This document shows positions 1 through 8,582 of a stretch of DNA of 58,266 nucleotides, piece after piece (positions within the stretch are counted from its first letter, which is position 1; the number at the start of each line of letters is the position of its first letter). Origin of the DNA: Clostridia bacterium (GTDB lineage Bacteria; Acidobacteriota; Terriglobia; Terriglobales; Acidobacteriaceae); contig DATMYA010000009.1 of assembly GCA_035561135.1 (NCBI GenBank), forward strand, positions 1 through 58,266. Reading direction: 5' to 3'. A program made the position numbers and the translations under genes. Below the pieces are notes generated by a model, which had not been told where the DNA came from, made no database searches, and was given only the letters and a program-made list of their open reading frames with translations.

Positions 1-143
1 ACTACCGTGTTCTTGCCGCGATAGGTGATATCGCCGGGCAACCGTCCAATGGGCAGATTGAGGCGTCCGGCAACGAGCAGGAGCACGCCGACCAGCAATA
101 GCACAGCTCCGAAGATAATCAGCACTCGTCCGATGTCGCCCAT
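1..143 (-). CDS. DUF2905 family small membrane protein (partial, 3' end beyond window)
   Basis: The minus strand opens with ATG at 141-143 and stays open to the window edge. The 47 visible residues begin MGDIGRVLIIFGAVLLLVG, a single hydrophobic helix, followed by a basic stretch and the LPIGRLPGDITYRGKN segment. That LGRLPGDI-type motif after one transmembrane helix is the hallmark of DUF2905, a family of about 70-residue inner-membrane proteins with no assigned function. About 20 C-terminal residues should lie outside the window. The start is 133 bp beyond the stop of queA on the same strand, so the two may be cotranscribed. Confidence 0.75.
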   Translation of the reverse strand, partial: MGDIGRVLIIFGAVLLLVGVLLLVAGRLNLPIGRLPGDITYRGKNTV

Positions 144-276
144 TCTTATCCCAGTCAAACTTATCCCCAGTCAAACATTGTTCGATGAAGACTTCGAGAA
201 TATTGCATCATCGTTCGCGTGAAATCATAAGGATCCATTGCTCGTCATGCGCAACTCCGAGCGTTCGCCGCAAATG

Positions 277-1434
277 CTATTCGATCAACATGCAGTCGCC
301 GTAAGAGAAGAAGCGGTACCGCTCCCTTACAGCGTGTTCGTAGGCGGCGAGCACGCGCTCCCGTCCGGCAAATGCCGAAACCAGCATGAGCAGCGTGGAT
401 TGCGGCAAGTGGAAGTTGGTGAGCATGGCGCCAACAACTCGGAACTGGAATCCGGGGTAGATGAAAATATCGGCCTCGCCGCTCTGGGCTGAAATCGCCT
501 GAAAACTGTCACCCGCTTGCGAGGCGCTTTGCTGGGCGGCGCTGGTGTCACCCGCCTTCGCGGCGCTCTGTTGGGCGGCAAATTCGAGCGTGCGGACCGA
601 GGTCGTGCCGACGGCAACGATGCGGCGGCCGGAGCTGCGGGCGCGGTTGATTTTTTCCGATGCCTCGGGCGAAATGCTGTAACGCTCGCGATGAATACGG
701 TGCTGCTCCACGACTTCTGAACGCACGGGCTGGAAAGTGCCCAGGCCGACGTGGAGAGTGACTTCGGCGGTCTCTATGCCGCGCTGGCGAAGGCGTTCCA
801 GAATCTCTGGCGTGAAGTGCAGTCCGGCAGTAGGCGCGGCGACGGAACCGCGTTCGCGGGCGAAGATCGTCTGGTACTGCTCGCGGTCTTCCGGGCGGTC
901 AGCGCGGTGGATGTAGGGCGGCAGCGGTACGTGGCCGAGCCGCTCAAGGGTGCCGAAGAAGTCCGCAACCGATTGGAAACGGACGGTGCGCTCGCCGAAT
1001 TCCCCGCGCGCAACGACCTCGGCCTGAAGCTCGCCTCTCTCTCCTTCTCCGAAATATAGCTGCTCGCCGATGCCTATCTTCCGACCCGGCCTGACCAGCG
1101 CCTCCCACGTTTGCGGATCGGAGGAGAGCTGTTTTGTCAGAAGCACCTCCATGCGGCCGTGGAGGAACTCCTTCATCGCCGGATTCTGCGGGCTGAGCGG
1201 CTGCGAATGAATACCGGCACGGCGTCCATAGAGGCGCGCCGGCAGAACGCGAGTGTTATTGAAGACGACTAGATCGTCAGGGCGGAGCAAGTCGGGAAAC
1301 TGGCCGAAATGAGTGTCGCGAAATCCGTTCGTCTCCCGTCTCAGATGGAGCATCCGCGCCGCAGCGCGGTCACACAGCGGTTGCTGCGCGATCAGTTCCT
1401 CTGGCAAGTAGAAATCAAATTCCGTAACGAGCAC
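277..1434 (-). CDS. queA: tRNA preQ1(34) S-adenosylmethionine ribosyltransferase-isomerase QueA
   Basis: Cytosolic enzyme that transfers and isomerises the ribosyl part of S-adenosylmethionine onto preQ1 at tRNA position 34, forming epoxyqueuosine. The 385-residue product has the family landmarks: an N-terminal [12 protein letters not shown], the [13 protein letters not shown] block near residue 60, the PTAGLHFT block near 200 and [10 protein letters not shown] after it, and a C-terminal [18 protein letters not shown]. Translation begins at a GTG (1432-1434). It is longer than the usual 340-360 residues because of an Ala/Gln/Ser-rich insertion around residues 290-325 that contains a 13-residue tandem duplication encoded by two 39-bp units (507-584). 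Reading frame and the C-terminal motifs after the insertion are intact, so the enzyme should be active. No other queuosine gene is in the window. Confidence 0.96.
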   Translation of the reverse strand: MLVTEFDFYLPEELIAQQPLCDRAAARMLHLRRETNGFRDTHFGQFPDLLRPDDLVVFNNTRVLPARLYGRRAGIHSQPLSPQNPAMKEFLHGRMEVLLTKQLSSDPQTWEALVRPGRKIGIGEQLYFGEGERGELQAEVVARGEFGERTVRFQSVADFFGTLERLGHVPLPPYIHRADRPEDREQYQTIFARERGSVAAPTAGLHFTPEILERLRQRGIETAEVTLHVGLGTFQPVRSEVVEQHRIHRERYSISPEASEKINRARSSGRRIVAVGTTSVRTLEFAAQQSAAKAGDTSAAQQSASQAGDSFQAISAQSGEADIFIYPGFQFRVVGAMLTNFHLPQSTLLMLVSAFAGRERVLAAYEHAVRERYRFFSYGDCMLIE

Positions 1435-1635
1435 GGATAGATTATAAGGCGGCAGTTATTACGCAATTCATCAGCGCCACTCGCGGGATGCCTAACTTCC
1501 CAGACCGCCTGCAGCACGCAGCCCGACGAGATTGCGGTACTTCCGAACTGATTTGGCGAAGGCGTGCCGGGTGGGATACTATACGCCAACTGCGTGAGAT
1601 TCCCCGTAGGACTCGACCGAGCAGTTCCCTTTATC

Positions 1636-2301
1636 ATGAGCGATCACGAGCACCGGCACGAACTCGTTAAACTCGGCAAGATGCTGCATGAAAAAGGCTT
1701 TATTGCGGCTACCGACGGCAATTTGTCTGTCCGGCAGAGCGATGGGACTGTGCTCTCTACGCCGACCTGCATGTGCAAAGGCATGATGTCTGGCGAAGAC
1801 ATGGTGCGCGTGGACATGGACGGCCGCAAAGTCGATGGCTTTCGCGAGGTTTCCAGCGAAATCGCCATGCACCTCACAATTTACAAGCTGCGCCCGGACG
1901 TGAATGCCGTAGTGCATTCGCATCCGCCGACGGCTACAGGCTATGCCGCAGCGGGACTCTCTCTGGACCAGGCACTGGTTTCCGAAATCGTACTGTCGCT
2001 CGGCTCTGTGCCACTCGCAAAGTACGCCACGCCGGGCACTCCCGAGCTTTCCGCAAGCCTCGCCCCGCTCGTGCCGGATCACAATGCAATTCTGATGGCT
2101 AACCATGGCGTGGTGACCTATGCGGAGGATCTCCTGACGGCTTACATGCATATGGAGACCGTTGAGCACTTTGCAAGAATCGCGTTGGTCACGCATCAAC
2201 TCGGCCGGCAGAAGGTTTTGAGCGAAGAGAATGTTCGCAAGCTGATCGTCGCCAGAGAGAAGTACCGTGCGATGAGGATGGCTACTTCGAAACCCGCCTA
2301 G
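1636..2301 (+). CDS. Class II aldolase/adducin family protein (fuculose-phosphate aldolase-like)
   Basis: A 221-residue protein of the class II (zinc) aldolase/adducin fold, the family of L-fuculose-1-phosphate and L-ribulose-5-phosphate enzymes. It shows the Gly/Asn-rich substrate loop (ATDGNLSVR), the zinc-binding His-x-His pair in VHSHPPTATGYA, the ANHGVV segment, and a later His in AYMHMETVEH as the third metal ligand. The ATG at 1636 (MSDHEH) is preferred; an in-frame GTG at 1564 would add 24 residues unlike the family. It is divergent from queA and stands alone, so the substrate cannot be read from context. Sugar-phosphate aldolase or a methylthioribulose-phosphate-dehydratase-like role are both possible. 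Confidence 0.85.
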   Translation: MSDHEHRHELVKLGKMLHEKGFIAATDGNLSVRQSDGTVLSTPTCMCKGMMSGEDMVRVDMDGRKVDGFREVSSEIAMHLTIYKLRPDVNAVVHSHPPTATGYAAAGLSLDQALVSEIVLSLGSVPLAKYATPGTPELSASLAPLVPDHNAILMANHGVVTYAEDLLTAYMHMETVEHFARIALVTHQLGRQKVLSEENVRKLIVAREKYRAMRMATSKPA

Positions 2302-2563
2302 TGGGCGTACCACCGGCCTTTTGTTGAGTGCAACGCTACTCGCAATCCCGTTTCAACTGCCAGCGAAAATGTCGAATTGTCATCTGACATAGTCAGCTGA
2401 AATATCGAATCGGCCATCCGAGGAAAGTCATCCCGCGTCTGCCGTTAGCTGCGCTAGGTTCAACGCCGAAGAAGGGGCACGCCTTCAGGCGTGCCGTAAG
2501 CCGCACTCAATCAGAGGCGGCTTTTAGCCGCTGAGGGTCGCTCTAGACTCAATGCTGCTAACT
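2302..2563. other. Intergenic gap with a palindromic repeat
   Basis: Gap between the convergent aldolase and receptor genes. The first 165 bp show no gene or obvious structure. The second half carries the dispersed palindromic element listed at 2470-2540, which may also end transcription from either side. Confidence 0.5.
2470..2540. repeat. Dispersed palindromic repeat, family 1 (copy 1)
   Basis: Two adjacent hairpins: GGCACGCCTTCAGGCGTGCC, then a second inverted repeat built on GCGGCTTTTAGCCGC and GCTGAGG. The same order and spacing recur at 33739-33807, with partial copies at 32626-32654 and possibly 10331-10355. It occurs only between genes. It resembles REP-type elements; being between convergent genes it may act as a bidirectional terminator. 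Confidence 0.6.
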
Positions 2564-4768
2564 CTACTCGCCGCCAATTCGGAACCGCATACCGGCGCGG
2601 AAGTTGGCTTTCAGCCCGGGATACCCCACGACATCGTTGTAACGGTGGTTGAGAATGTTCCCGATATTGGCATAGGCCGTAACGCGCCGATTGATGGCGT
2701 ACCAGGCGGAGACGTCGGCGCGCGCGTAGCCGGCCGCATAGTTGACCGGCGGTATCGCCCCGAAGAAGAAGTCTGAGTCTGAGCGTCGGCCAACGAAGGT
2801 GCCGCCGAGCGATCCGCCCCAGCGGGTACCGTTGTAGGTTAGCAGCAGGTTGCCGCTGTGCTTAGGGCGGCGCAGCAAGGGCTCTCCCGCGGCGTTGCAG
2901 CCGAACCCCGGCGTGCAGAGCGGCGCGCTAAGAACCTGCGTCGACGTGTAAACGTAAGCGCCGTCGAGCGAGAGACGGCGCGAGATGCGTCCACTCAGCT
3001 CGACTTCCGCTCCGTGCGCCAGCGAGCGATTGATGTTGATGTACTGCGACGCGACAGCATCGAACTTGAACTGGATCTGGTCGGTGAAACGGTTATTGAA
3101 GTATGTGGCTGCCAGAGCATAGCGTCCGCCGAAAAGGCTCTGCTGGAAGCCGCCTTCGAGTGAGCGCGCACGCTCCGGCCGCAGATCAGGATTCCCGATA
3201 GTCACGAATGAGCCTGTGACTCCGAACGACTCCTCGAAGGTCGGCGCCTTGATCCCCTCTGAATAGCTGCCCCGCAGTCGCGTTCCAGAGAAGAGCGAGC
3301 CGCCGCGCAGTGCCAGCAGCGTGAGAGTGGCACGCGGCAAAACCTTATTGCCGAAGCTTTCGTTGTGCTCATAGCGAGCACCGGCCAGCAGCGACAGGCG
3401 ACGCCAGTTCACGAACTGCTCGCCAAAAACAGCGTGATTGCGTCGCAGTCCGTGCGTGTGCGTCGCACCGGGAAATCCGAATGACACAAACGAACTGTCG
3501 ATAAAGCCGTTCTCATCTTCGAAGTGGTATCCGAAAACTGTACGGGTCCACTCACGCGGGGAAATCTCGGACGTGTATTGCAAACCCGCGCGATTGAACT
3601 TCGTGCGCGAATCGAATGGATCATCGAACGGCCGGCCGGCGTCGGCAACCGTATCGGAGTTCCGGCGCTGGTGGTTGTATTCGAACCCGGTGAAGCGGTG
3701 GATCCAGTTGTTAGGGCCAACGACGGTGAGGTCGGCACTGGCCAGGAAGTTATTCTGCCGCGCGTACTGATCGCTATCGGGCGGAATGAATGTGAAATTG
3801 TTGAACCACCAGTTCGACGGCACGCCCGTGCGGCTGTTGGAATGGCGGGCGCGCAATCGCAGAGAAACATTCTCTGCGAGCCGTACACCGAAATTCGCTC
3901 CCTGCGAGGCGTTGGAATACTCGTCGTTGATGCCCTGCCCGCTGGTGTTGAACTGCTCACCGAAGAGGTTGTAGTCGAAGCGGCCGCGGGCGGCGGCAAC
4001 CGATGCGTATCCGCGAGCGGTGCCAAACGTGCCGCCTTCGGCGCCAAAGCGAAGTTCGGGGACGGGAGTCGATCCGGGGGCACTCCACGCCTGCACCACA
4101 CTGGTCATGGCGTCTGAGCCGTACAGACTGCTGGCCGCGCCACGCAGAAGTTCAACACGCTCGATCTGGTCCAGAGAGACCACGCCGAAATCGAATGTGC
4201 CGCCGGCATCGTTCACAGGAACGTCATCGATTAGAACTTTGTTGTAGCGCGACTCGCCGCCACGCACGAAGAGCGTGGAAAGCCCGCCACGGCGTCCTGC
4301 ATCGGCCAGGGTAACGCCGGGGGCGAAGCGAAGAGCATCGCCAAGGTCGGTTGCGTTCAGCGCCTCCAGCGTCTCAGTACCGAGAGTGCCAACGGTCACG
4401 CCGGACTGTTCGGCGGGCAAGGGAGCGGCGGCAGCGGTGACGACGACCGTTTCCGGTGCGGCGGCGATCGCTAGTTTGATGAGGGCGGACGTTTCGCCAC
4501 CGACTTCCACCCGCTCGACCCGCTCAGCGAACCCAGGTGCAAGAACGCGGACACGGTATGACCCGGCACTGATGCCGCTGAAGGCGGCGGAGCCTGCGGC
4601 AGAAGCAGGCGAAACGGCGAGCACGCGCCCGCCAGAAGCGTCGAGCAGACTAACGCGCGCCTTGGGTACAACGGCGGAATGGGGATCGATGACGCGGACT
4701 TTGAGGTCAGCGGCGTAGCTGAAACCGGACACAAGGAAAAGCAGAATGGCACTGCGGACGAATCGCAA
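2564..4768 (-). CDS. btuB: TonB-dependent outer-membrane receptor, probable vitamin B12 transporter
   Basis: A 734-residue outer-membrane receptor. Residues 1-19 form a signal peptide ending near SYAAD, followed by a carboxypeptidase-regulatory/SdrD-like domain (about 20-110), a plug domain (about 115-225, with TLFVRGGESRYNKVLIDDVP and ERVELLRGAASSLYGSDA) and a beta barrel ending in FRIGGE. Translation starts at TTG (4766-4768), chosen because an ideal AAAGGAGG site sits 5 bp upstream and the signal peptide follows directly. A cobalamin riboswitch fills its leader, the basis for assigning B12 or another corrinoid as substrate. The usual YGSDAIGGVVNI end of the plug is altered to YGSDAMTSVVQA. 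No BtuCDF or TonB gene is adjacent. Confidence 0.85.
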   Translation of the reverse strand: MRFVRSAILLFLVSGFSYAADLKVRVIDPHSAVVPKARVSLLDASGGRVLAVSPASAAGSAAFSGISAGSYRVRVLAPGFAERVERVEVGGETSALIKLAIAAAPETVVVTAAAAPLPAEQSGVTVGTLGTETLEALNATDLGDALRFAPGVTLADAGRRGGLSTLFVRGGESRYNKVLIDDVPVNDAGGTFDFGVVSLDQIERVELLRGAASSLYGSDAMTSVVQAWSAPGSTPVPELRFGAEGGTFGTARGYASVAAARGRFDYNLFGEQFNTSGQGINDEYSNASQGANFGVRLAENVSLRLRARHSNSRTGVPSNWWFNNFTFIPPDSDQYARQNNFLASADLTVVGPNNWIHRFTGFEYNHQRRNSDTVADAGRPFDDPFDSRTKFNRAGLQYTSEISPREWTRTVFGYHFEDENGFIDSSFVSFGFPGATHTHGLRRNHAVFGEQFVNWRRLSLLAGARYEHNESFGNKVLPRATLTLLALRGGSLFSGTRLRGSYSEGIKAPTFEESFGVTGSFVTIGNPDLRPERARSLEGGFQQSLFGGRYALAATYFNNRFTDQIQFKFDAVASQYININRSLAHGAEVELSGRISRRLSLDGAYVYTSTQVLSAPLCTPGFGCNAAGEPLLRRPKHSGNLLLTYNGTRWGGSLGGTFVGRRSDSDFFFGAIPPVNYAAGYARADVSAWYAINRRVTAYANIGNILNHRYNDVVGYPGLKANFRAGMRFRIGGE

Positions 4769-4805
4769 GACGTCCTCCTTTGCACGCGAAAGGGGTTTAT
4801 TGTCG

Positions 4806-5035
4806 GCGTTCGCGCCGGTCTCCTGGCTTGACGAGATGCGTCCTGAGTCGTCCGAGTCATGCTCGGAGACGATTCAGCCGGCCTTCCCATGCCTGATGGC
4901 ACAGTGACCGGCAGACGAGTCGCGACCAACACGGTCGGGACATTTGGGCCTCTTCAGGCCCACTCGTTTACAGTTGCGCGGCAGCGCGGGATTCTCACCC
5001 GCTTCCCAAAGTCCCCGGCGAGCGCCGGGAACGCG
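4806..5035 (-). promoter_or_regulatory. Cobalamin (B12) riboswitch
   Basis: Read on the minus strand the leader holds the expected blocks in order: an upstream stem, GGGAAGCGGGTGAGAATCCC, the GCTGC plus CGCAACTGTAA core (B12 box region), a variable hairpin, GGGAAGGCCGGC, and the 3' GCCAGGAGACCGGC closing strand. These match the AdoCbl riboswitch consensus. It ends about 40 bp before the Shine-Dalgarno of the receptor gene, so B12 would repress the receptor. The exact 5' edge is approximate. Confidence 0.95.
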
Positions 5036-5059
5036 CGAACGATAGATTTGAAAAGAACG

Positions 5060-5084
5060 CAGAGCGCGAGTTTATTCCGCTCTG
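5060..5084 (-). terminator. Probable terminator of the DUF374 gene
   Basis: Inverted repeat CAGAGCG / CGCTCTG with an 11-base loop, followed on the minus strand by CGTTCTTTTC. It lies 38 bp past the DUF374 stop and before the riboswitch, where it would separate the two units. The T-run is interrupted. Confidence 0.4.
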
Positions 5085-5121
5085 GATCAAAAGTTGACTC
5101 TAAGTAAAAACTCGGCAGGTG

Positions 5122-5844
5122 TCAACGCGCGCGTGCGACCTGCTCCTCTGCGTAGTGCCGGACGCGTTCGAGTGCCTGCTGCATTTCTTCGTGCAGGAGC
5201 TTCATCTGTTCAGACCCGGCTTCCCTGGGCACGACGATAGGAGCCGACCATCGAATGTGCGCGCGGGAAAACGGTTTCGGAATCATGAAGTCGTCCCAGG
5301 AGTTCAGTTGCCATGTTTTGCTTAACGCAACATAGAAGCAGAGGATGGGTGCTCCGGTATTGCGCGCCAGCAGCACCGGGCCGGGCTTGGCAACGTACTT
5401 GGGGCCGCGCGGACCATCGATGGTGAACGCCGCGATACCCCCAGCCTCAATGACGGTGTGCATCCCGAGCAGGGCGCGAACGGCTCCCCGAGAACTCGAG
5501 CCGCGCACGGCACGGAAACCAAAACTCTCGATAATGCGCGCGATGTACTCGCCATCGAAGCTGCGGCTTGTCATCACAGAAACGCCACGATCACGAAAAT
5601 AGTATGTCGCCGGAAAAACGGACCGGTGCCAGAACGGAGCAATCACACGCGCCGGCGGCATCCCGTCGTCCGGAATCTCGGATGGCTGTTCGCTGCTGCA
5701 CTCGTATCTCAGAGTTGCGCCAATTAACCGAATTGCGATGTAGCCGATGGTGCTGATGAACCAAAGCGCAATTCGCTGACGAAGAGTGAATGCTTCGTCA
5801 GCCTTCGTCTTGCGCTCGGCTTCGACTTCTACGGAATTGGCCAC
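5122..5844 (-). CDS. DUF374 family lysophospholipid acyltransferase-like protein
   Basis: A 240-residue protein with a hydrophobic N-terminal segment (about residues 24-45, IALWFISTIGYIAIRLIG) and the DUF374 fold, a branch of the LPLAT superfamily. Visible motifs are the acyltransferase-like APFWHRSVFPA block, TSRSFDGEYIARIIESFGFRAVRGSS and FTIDGPRGPKYVAKPG. It probably acts at the inner membrane on a lipid or lipid A precursor, but the acceptor is unknown for the family. Translation begins at GTG (5842-5844). The stop lies about 85 bp before the B12 riboswitch on the same strand, separated by a likely terminator. Confidence 0.88.
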   Translation of the reverse strand: MANSVEVEAERKTKADEAFTLRQRIALWFISTIGYIAIRLIGATLRYECSSEQPSEIPDDGMPPARVIAPFWHRSVFPATYYFRDRGVSVMTSRSFDGEYIARIIESFGFRAVRGSSSRGAVRALLGMHTVIEAGGIAAFTIDGPRGPKYVAKPGPVLLARNTGAPILCFYVALSKTWQLNSWDDFMIPKPFSRAHIRWSAPIVVPREAGSEQMKLLHEEMQQALERVRHYAEEQVARAR

Positions 5845-5891
5845 GGCACGATTGTAACGGGTGATTCGTCTTTTACCTCTGAGCTTGTCTA

Positions 5892-6701
5892 CTAATGTCG
5901 TCCCCTCCGTGACGTAATGCTGCGCGGATTGGGAGTCGAAGCCTGAGAGCCAGCCGAACCGATGATAGCGTTCAGCGCCTGAGCAATACGCGACGTTGCG
6001 CCCGCTCCGTAATGCACACCGTCCGCCTGAAAGAAGCTCATGTCGAGGTTGTCGGGAAGCAGCGAATCCAAATCTAGCAGATACTCATAGTCATTCGATG
6101 AGCGTATCAATGCGTTGTAGCCGATGCGCTCAATATCCTTTTGGCCGGTGATGCGAGGGCTACGGCTTATCGTCGCTGCGATCACCGTAAACCCGTCAGC
6201 TTTAGCTTGTAGCCAATATGCTTTCAGCGAGGCAAACATGGCTGCACTTGTCCCGCCCACTGTGATGTCGTTGTGGCCGACGATCACAACCAGATACGTA
6301 GGCGTGTTGCCCGTGACCGCTGGCCGCAACGGATACACCTGGCTGGCATAATCCGCGACGATGTTACCGATGGTGTGACCAGATGTTGCGACGTTGTAGC
6401 GCGGGCCGCGCCCCACAAGATTGCTCAAGGCTCCTGCCTTTACATCCCACTTGTCAGCGTCGGCGAGACCGTATCCTGCCGCGTTGCTGGCACCCTCCAC
6501 AACAAGCGAAGCGACAGAGTTCGCCTTGACGCTCTTAGCTGTGACCGAATTAGGGGTGATGTCCTTGCCGTCCGCTGACGCCTCAAGATCAACGTACTGT
6601 TTGGTCCCCGCATCCGTCTCTTTCGCTGGGGAGGTCCTGGCATTCTGAGCAAAGCCAGCTACCGAGTACAGCAATACCGCCATCATTACAAGTCGTTTCA
6701 T
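5892..6701 (-). CDS. Secreted SGNH/GDSL-like hydrolase
   Basis: 269 residues with an N-terminal signal peptide (MKRLVMMAVLLYSVAGFAQ). The SGNH pattern is recognisable but divergent: VEGASNAAGYGL as block I (G-A-S instead of G-D-S), VIVGHNDIT as block III with the Asn, and a C-terminal DGVHYGAGA giving the Asp-x-x-His pair. It therefore probably folds as an esterase/lipase-like hydrolase of the periplasm or outside. The linker at residues 25-65 is Asp/Ser/Val rich with a repeated SVTAKSVKANSV pattern, and the last 25 residues are basic and low in complexity. It lies 14 bp after a broken gene on the same strand, and the pair may be a transferred or phage-derived remnant. Substrate unknown. Confidence 0.7.
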   Translation of the reverse strand: MKRLVMMAVLLYSVAGFAQNARTSPAKETDAGTKQYVDLEASADGKDITPNSVTAKSVKANSVASLVVEGASNAAGYGLADADKWDVKAGALSNLVGRGPRYNVATSGHTIGNIVADYASQVYPLRPAVTGNTPTYLVVIVGHNDITVGGTSAAMFASLKAYWLQAKADGFTVIAATISRSPRITGQKDIERIGYNALIRSSNDYEYLLDLDSLLPDNLDMSFFQADGVHYGAGATSRIAQALNAIIGSAGSQASTPNPRSITSRRGRH

Positions 6702-6715
6702 GTTGTCGATTGCTC

Positions 6716-7120
6716 CTAAAAGAAGATGAAGCTCGCGCTGGTGTTCTCATCCGTACTAGCTACGGGCGTGGTCTCGCACTGAAGGGTGAGCGAGCTGGCC
6801 GTCACCGTCGCATATAGTAGGCTTGGTCTAGCTCCAACAGCACTTGGATTGCATCCGTACGTACCGATGTGCTCCGCGTTACCGGCGGAGGGACGTCGGC
6901 ACTGATGTTTGGTATCGTGCTCATGGCGCGATAACTTTTCCATGTGATTTTGGTCAACCCGCCATCGAGCGAGTAGGACAGGGTCGCTATATCGCCCAAG
7001 CTGATATGTCCATTCACTTCGACTGAACAGCGTGCGCAGCGTGTGCGTCGTTGCCGAGTACGGAAAGATTCGCCGATGTGGGTGCGACAGCGCGGTTTCA
7101 CCCGGGTGTTTCAGCAGCAT
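6716..7120 (-). pseudogene. Frameshifted remnant of an unidentified gene
   Basis: Two minus-strand frames carry protein-like sequence that joins only through a frame change near 6810. One holds VEVNGHISLGDIATLSYS and TRSTSVRTDAIQVLLELD, ending at a stop just after TACTATATG. The other continues as ATVTASSLTLQCETTP to the stop at 6716. A further frame change near 7030 would restore an upstream part. The beta-rich, Thr/Ser-rich character resembles tail or surface proteins, but I do not recognise the family. A real assembly error would look the same. It lies directly upstream of the SGNH gene. Confidence 0.35.
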
Positions 7121-7224
7121 TCTGCTGCAATGCAGGGGTCTTTTGCTCGTACGCGCCGCCCCCGCCTCCGCGCTCCTTCACTACGGCTTCTTGCCAGGCA
7201 AATCCACACTCACAAATTATTTGT

Positions 7225-7258
7225 CTTCCTGACGGAGCGCAGCGGAGTCGAAGACCCT
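7225..7258. repeat. Dispersed short repeat, family 2 (copy 1)
   Basis: The stretch TTCCTGACGGAGCG-AGCGGAGTCGAAGACCC has a relative at 35889-35929 (TTCCTGAGCGAAG, then GCGGAGTCGAAGG-CCC). Both are intergenic. The GAGTCGAAG end and TTCCTGA start are shared while the middle differs in length. Confidence 0.5.
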
Positions 7259-7298
7259 GTTGCACTAACGCCAATCGCTCCTAGCCATGCTCCGATTA

Positions 7299-8582
7299 TC
7301 AGGCATACTTAATCCACTTCAGCAACTCCGGCAGGGTGGGCCGCTTACCGTACATCAGGATGCCAACGCGGTAGATACGCGAGCAGAGCGCGACCATCCC
7401 ATAAATGGAGACGGCGAGAATGCCTATGGACAGGAATATCTGCCACAGCGGTGGTTGTTGCACGACAATTCGAACGAACATGATGAGCGGAGAGGTAAAT
7501 GGAAAGAGCGATAGCCAGAATGATGTCGCAGAATTCGGCTGCCTGATTACCGCGAACGCGAAAGTGCTGCACAGGATGATGGGCAGCATGACGGGCCACT
7601 GCATCTGTTGCGCTTCCTCGTCCGAGTTCACCATCGCGGCGACTGCAGCGTACATCGTGCTGTAGAGCACGAAGCCGAGCAGGAAAAACACGGGGAAGAA
7701 TATGTAGACGCCCGGCGCGATGTGCAGTTGCGCCAGGTAAGGCTTGGCGGCGACCACCGCCGGTGTGGAAGCGATGAGGCCAAGCGCCACCCAGATCAGA
7801 ATTTGCGTAAGACCGACGGCTCCAACGCCGAGAATCTTGCCGGCCATCATCTGGCGTGGTGTCGCGGACGACAGCAGCACCTCTATGACGCGCGATGTTT
7901 TCTCTTCCAGCACCGAGCGCATCACGGCAACGCCATAGATGAGCACGGTCATGTAAATCATCATCATGAGCAGGAACGGAAGCGCAACCTCACCGATTCC
8001 CCCGGACTTGCTTTCCTTGCCATTCTCGATCCGGATGGTCTCGATTTCGTACGGCCTCAGCAGTCGTTCGGATTGTTCAGTGGAGAGCCCGTAGACGCCG
8101 AGTTGCTGCTTCATCAGCGCCGCTGTCACAGCCGTCTTGAGCGAGACGACCTCCATAAAATCGCTGGCGCCGCGGCTGCCGTAAATGAGCTTGTGAGCCT
8201 CGATGGCGTCATCGCCAACCCAGAGAAAGCCTTCGAGCGTGCCGTTATTCACTCGCTCGGTAAGCGCCTTTCTGCCTGCTTCTGACGCGTCCAGACTGAC
8301 TTCCACAAAGTACCTGGGCGGATTCTCGCTTCGTCCTTCAAAACCCGTCCTGAGCGCGGCTACACCGTTTTCGAGTTGCTGCTTAACGGCGTTGGCGACG
8401 AACTCGTTCGAGCCCGCGACCACGATATGGTGGTCGCCCCCAGAGCGCATCGACGCCAGTTTGCTGGGCACCATGATAATGCCCACGACGAATACCGGCA
8501 TCAATACGGTGAACAGGATGAACGCCTTGCTGCGCACGCGTTCCAGGTATTCGCGTCGAAGAATCAGCCAGGTATTACGCAT
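7299..8582 (-). CDS. ABC-2 type exporter permease (NatB-like)
   Basis: 427 residues counted from the ATG at 8580-8582, which overlaps the ATPase stop by 8 bp. There is one N-terminal helix (KAFILFTVLMPVFVVGIIM), a long extracytoplasmic domain (about residues 45-205), then five to six transmembrane helices from about residue 210 (LPFLLMMMIYMTVLIYGVAVM) to the end. The LEEKTSRVIEVLLSS segment after the second helix is typical of NatB/ABC-2 permeases, known for Na+ or drug/antibiotic export. An upstream start five codons earlier is possible but would lie deeper inside the ATPase gene. It forms the membrane half of the transporter with the gene at 8575-9492. Confidence 0.9.
   Translation of the reverse strand: MRNTWLILRREYLERVRSKAFILFTVLMPVFVVGIIMVPSKLASMRSGGDHHIVVAGSNEFVANAVKQQLENGVAALRTGFEGRSENPPRYFVEVSLDASEAGRKALTERVNNGTLEGFLWVGDDAIEAHKLIYGSRGASDFMEVVSLKTAVTAALMKQQLGVYGLSTEQSERLLRPYEIETIRIENGKESKSGGIGEVALPFLLMMMIYMTVLIYGVAVMRSVLEEKTSRVIEVLLSSATPRQMMAGKILGVGAVGLTQILIWVALGLIASTPAVVAAKPYLAQLHIAPGVYIFFPVFFLLGFVLYSTMYAAVAAMVNSDEEAQQMQWPVMLPIILCSTFAFAVIRQPNSATSFWLSLFPFTSPLIMFVRIVVQQPPLWQIFLSIGILAVSIYGMVALCSRIYRVGILMYGKRPTLPELLKWIKYA

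Noticed and set aside
277..1434. Frameshift or assembly error in queA because of its extra length
   Set aside because: The insertion is a whole number of codons and the C-terminal motifs stay in frame.
5892..7120. Prophage
   Set aside because: Only one SGNH-like gene and one broken gene are present; no integrase, capsid, terminase or lysis gene nearby.
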